Below, piece after piece: positions 45,097 through 46,702 of a DNA stretch of 46,702 nucleotides. The notes under the pieces were generated by a model, which worked only from the letters and a program-made list of their open reading frames with translations, did not search any database and had not been told where the DNA came from. The position numbers and the translations under genes were made by a program. The stretch's first letter is position 1, and every line of letters starts with the position of its first letter. This DNA comes from a bacterium (lineage in GTDB: Bacteria; Auribacterota; JABMQX01): NCBI GenBank assembly GCA_030691545.1, contig JAUYEE010000129.1, forward strand, positions 1 to 46,702, in the 5' to 3' direction.

Positions 45097-46200
45097 TTAC
45101 GGGGCGCCATTCGCCGCTCGCTTTGCCCGGATCAATGCATTTCGATACGCTTCCGGGACTTTTGCGCTGCCGCCTTCGGGCGTCCACCAGCGGGGAGTTT
45201 CGCCGTAAATCCAAACGTATCCGTCGGACTGCCGCAGCGCTTCGGCGATGCACTTCTCAAGCACCTCCGGCGGCCAGACGTTTTTCGAGAAATCGTCGGT
45301 GCTCCAGCCCCGGTTTCGCCAATCCGCATCCATCCAGATGCCGAAGGAGACGCGGAACGTTTTCTGATACTTTTCTGCATCAGCCACGATTGACAGCACT
45401 CCCTTCACCATCGTCTCGCGAGCCTGCGCGAACCGAGCGGGATCGGTGTAAGTGTACGAAAGCTCATACCCGTCCACAAAAGCAATCTGCGGGCCGGCTT
45501 TCGCCAACATCCCGTCGAGGAACGGCGCCAGAAGCCCATACGGACAATCTTTCAGCGGCCGCTCCCCGCCGCCGCTCTCCGCCCAGGGAAGCGAATACCC
45601 GAACGTCAGGAACACGACAATATCCGGATATTCCGCCTGAAGCGCCTGGACGAATTGCTCCCCGCACTCCGTCACCCGCTTCGCCATCTCCTCCCACGTC
45701 ACCTCCCGCCCCGCCTTCTTCTGACACCACGAGAACTGCCACAAGGGAGAGTTGTACTGCTCGATGTCGAAGAGGATTCCTTTGACGCCACCTTCACGAG
45801 CCACTCTCGCAGCCAGCTTCGCGTTATTCACAATCGGCGAAAAATCCTCGAACCAATTCCTGTCCGCCGGAGTCGTGTTGAAGCGCAGGAAATTCTCCGT
45901 CAACCTCCGAAATTTCGTCGCCTTCAGGTCATCAACCGCCGGTTTCAACTCCTCATAGCTGAACGCTTTCTTCCCCCAGCATTCCCACAGGAAATTCCCG
46001 GTTGCTCCGTCCGCCGTCTTGTAATCCAGATGGAACACACAGCCGTCGAACGGGGACGTCTCCATTTCCTCGATGTGCTCCCGCATAAACTCCGTCCCGG
46101 GCTCATCCCACCCAAACTCAATCAGCTTCTTCTCAATGGCGCCTGGGGCCGACGTGGAAACCGCGGCCAAAATAGCGATCGCGATTGATACTGTGCGCAT
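45097..46200 (-). CDS. Exported TIM-barrel-like protein of unknown function
   Basis: About 367 residues from ATG 46200 (GGAG eight bases upstream; a GTG three bases earlier is possible). Signal peptide at 1-21 (TVSIAIAILAAVSTSAPGA). Mature part: KLIEFGWDEPGTEFMREHIE, SPFDGCVFHLDY, VKGILFDIEQYNSPLW, ADIVVFLTFGYSLPW-like VVFLTFGYSLPW, FVDGYELSYTY and DGYVWIYGETPRWW. This alternation suits a glycoside-hydrolase-like (beta/alpha) barrel and the acidic residues in FDIEQY and IYGE could be catalytic, but I recognise no named family. Probably paired with the exported isomerase gene downstream. Confidence 0.7.
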   Translation of the reverse strand: MRTVSIAIAILAAVSTSAPGAIEKKLIEFGWDEPGTEFMREHIEEMETSPFDGCVFHLDYKTADGATGNFLWECWGKKAFSYEELKPAVDDLKATKFRRLTENFLRFNTTPADRNWFEDFSPIVNNAKLAARVAREGGVKGILFDIEQYNSPLWQFSWCQKKAGREVTWEEMAKRVTECGEQFVQALQAEYPDIVVFLTFGYSLPWAESGGGERPLKDCPYGLLAPFLDGMLAKAGPQIAFVDGYELSYTYTDPARFAQARETMVKGVLSIVADAEKYQKTFRVSFGIWMDADWRNRGWSTDDFSKNVWPPEVLEKCIAEALRQSDGYVWIYGETPRWWTPEGGSAKVPEAYRNALIRAKRAANGAP

Positions 46201-46267
46201 CACACTGGCTCCGTACTATCCATGACAGGGTTAACTACTGTCCGGGCCCACCGAACCACTGGGACCC

Positions 46268-46702
46268 CTAAAAGTATATCTCCCGCCCATACAGCCACCG
46301 CAACATGAGCTGCGGGTAGAACCTCTGGGCGAGGCCCACAAGGCGCCCGAGTAGCCAGCCCAGCTGTGAATAGGGGCTGGAGGCCCCCAGGATCACCTCC
46401 GGCTGGTAGCGAACGATGCTACCCAGGATGAATAGGGCGATAAAGTAGTACGATGGCCGCGGCAGCACAAGCTCGGGCTGAACCTGCCTCACGAGGTACC
46501 ACCTTGCCACGTCTCGGAGGACCAGGTCCGCTTCTAAGCGCTCCACGCAGAACGACGAGACCGCCTCCTGACTACCGGTATCCACCGTATCCTTCACACG
46601 GAGTATGTTGCCCTCGGGCTCCAGCGTGCAAACCTCAGGAAGAGTCGGAAAGTCTGATTCCCATTTAGACCTGAAGTCGGTCAAGTAGTGCGGGAAACGC
46701 AG
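46268..46702 (-). CDS. YaaC-like protein, 5' end cut by window edge
   Basis: The frame is open through the right edge of the window (46685-46702 also codes), so only the C-terminal about 145 residues are visible. PSYYFIALFILGSIVRYQPE and LGASSPYSQLGWLLGRLVGL followed by AQRFYPQLMLRWLYGREIYF fit the C-terminus of YaaC-like proteins, whose function is not known. Preceding residues DTGSQEAVSSFCVERLEADL are unremarkable. No operon partner is visible. Confidence 0.55.
   Translation of the reverse strand: MRFPHYLTDFRSKWESDFPTLPEVCTLEPEGNILRVKDTVDTGSQEAVSSFCVERLEADLVLRDVARWYLVRQVQPELVLPRPSYYFIALFILGSIVRYQPEVILGASSPYSQLGWLLGRLVGLAQRFYPQLMLRWLYGREIYF

Overview
The window is a gene-dense piece of a bacterial chromosome around the replication origin. 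Gene order dnaA - dnaN - DUF721/dciA - gyrB (about 10.1-15.7 kb), a cluster of DnaA-box-like 9-mers, and a perfect 16-bp parS site at 34.6 kb all place it next to oriC. The organism looks like an uncultivated, GC-rich, Gram-negative bacterium, plausibly in or near the PVC/Planctomycetota-Verrucomicrobiota-Omnitrophota assemblage. The clues are an H-X9-DG pseudopilin-like domain, a V/A-type ATP synthase, an archaeal/eukaryotic-type one-chain GlyRS, a short AlaRS without the C-Ala domain, a Tat-exported sugar isomerase, large beta-helix and surface proteins, and modular GC-rich intergenic palindromes. The placement is inference; no rRNA or other decisive marker is present.

Left part (1-9.5 kb): dprA with an orphan antitoxin-like gene and a DUF2442 gene; aroB flanked by inverted copies of a 48-bp palindromic repeat; a nitroreductase and tsaD; then a leftward unit of ECF sigma factor, zinc-finger anti-sigma factor and a 735-residue exported DUF3352-like/H-X9-DG fusion. 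Origin part (9.5-15.7 kb): dnaA (TTG start just after a perfect DnaA box), a candidate oriC between dnaA and dnaN, dnaN, dciA and gyrB. 15.8-19.6 kb holds a lipoprotein, a GNAT acetyltransferase and a secreted protein whose signal peptide lies in another frame, separated by a run of nine G.

21.0-24.46 kb is a compact restriction-modification cassette: a small PD-(D/E)XK-like nuclease gene followed by an N6-adenine methyltransferase fused to a single target-recognition domain, with no HsdR translocase. It lies between two 26-bp near-identical direct repeats that are the start region of the first V-ATPase gene, so it appears to have inserted at the head of that operon; the methyltransferase stop overlaps the V-ATPase start (GTGA). 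The V/A-ATPase operon (24.4-34.6 kb) runs H/G-like, C, I, K, F, E, A, B, D, then a UspA-like protein and a TPR-like protein. Several of its junctions are split by different short intergenic repeats, and the A/B junction carries a second, 23-bp duplication of a downstream gene start.

Right part (34.6-46.7 kb): parS, folE, then mostly leftward genes: an NtrB/NtrC-like two-component pair, coaC (without coaB), rpoZ, yicC (gmk missing from the usual order), a beta-helix exported protein, short alaS, a Tat-type sugar isomerase/epimerase, an exported TIM-barrel-like protein, and a YaaC-like gene cut by the window edge.

Most likely novelty: the nuclease + M-S fusion R-M cassette with its duplicated operon start, the second start-codon-spanning duplication in the same operon, and the poly-G switch-like frameshift in the secreted protein.
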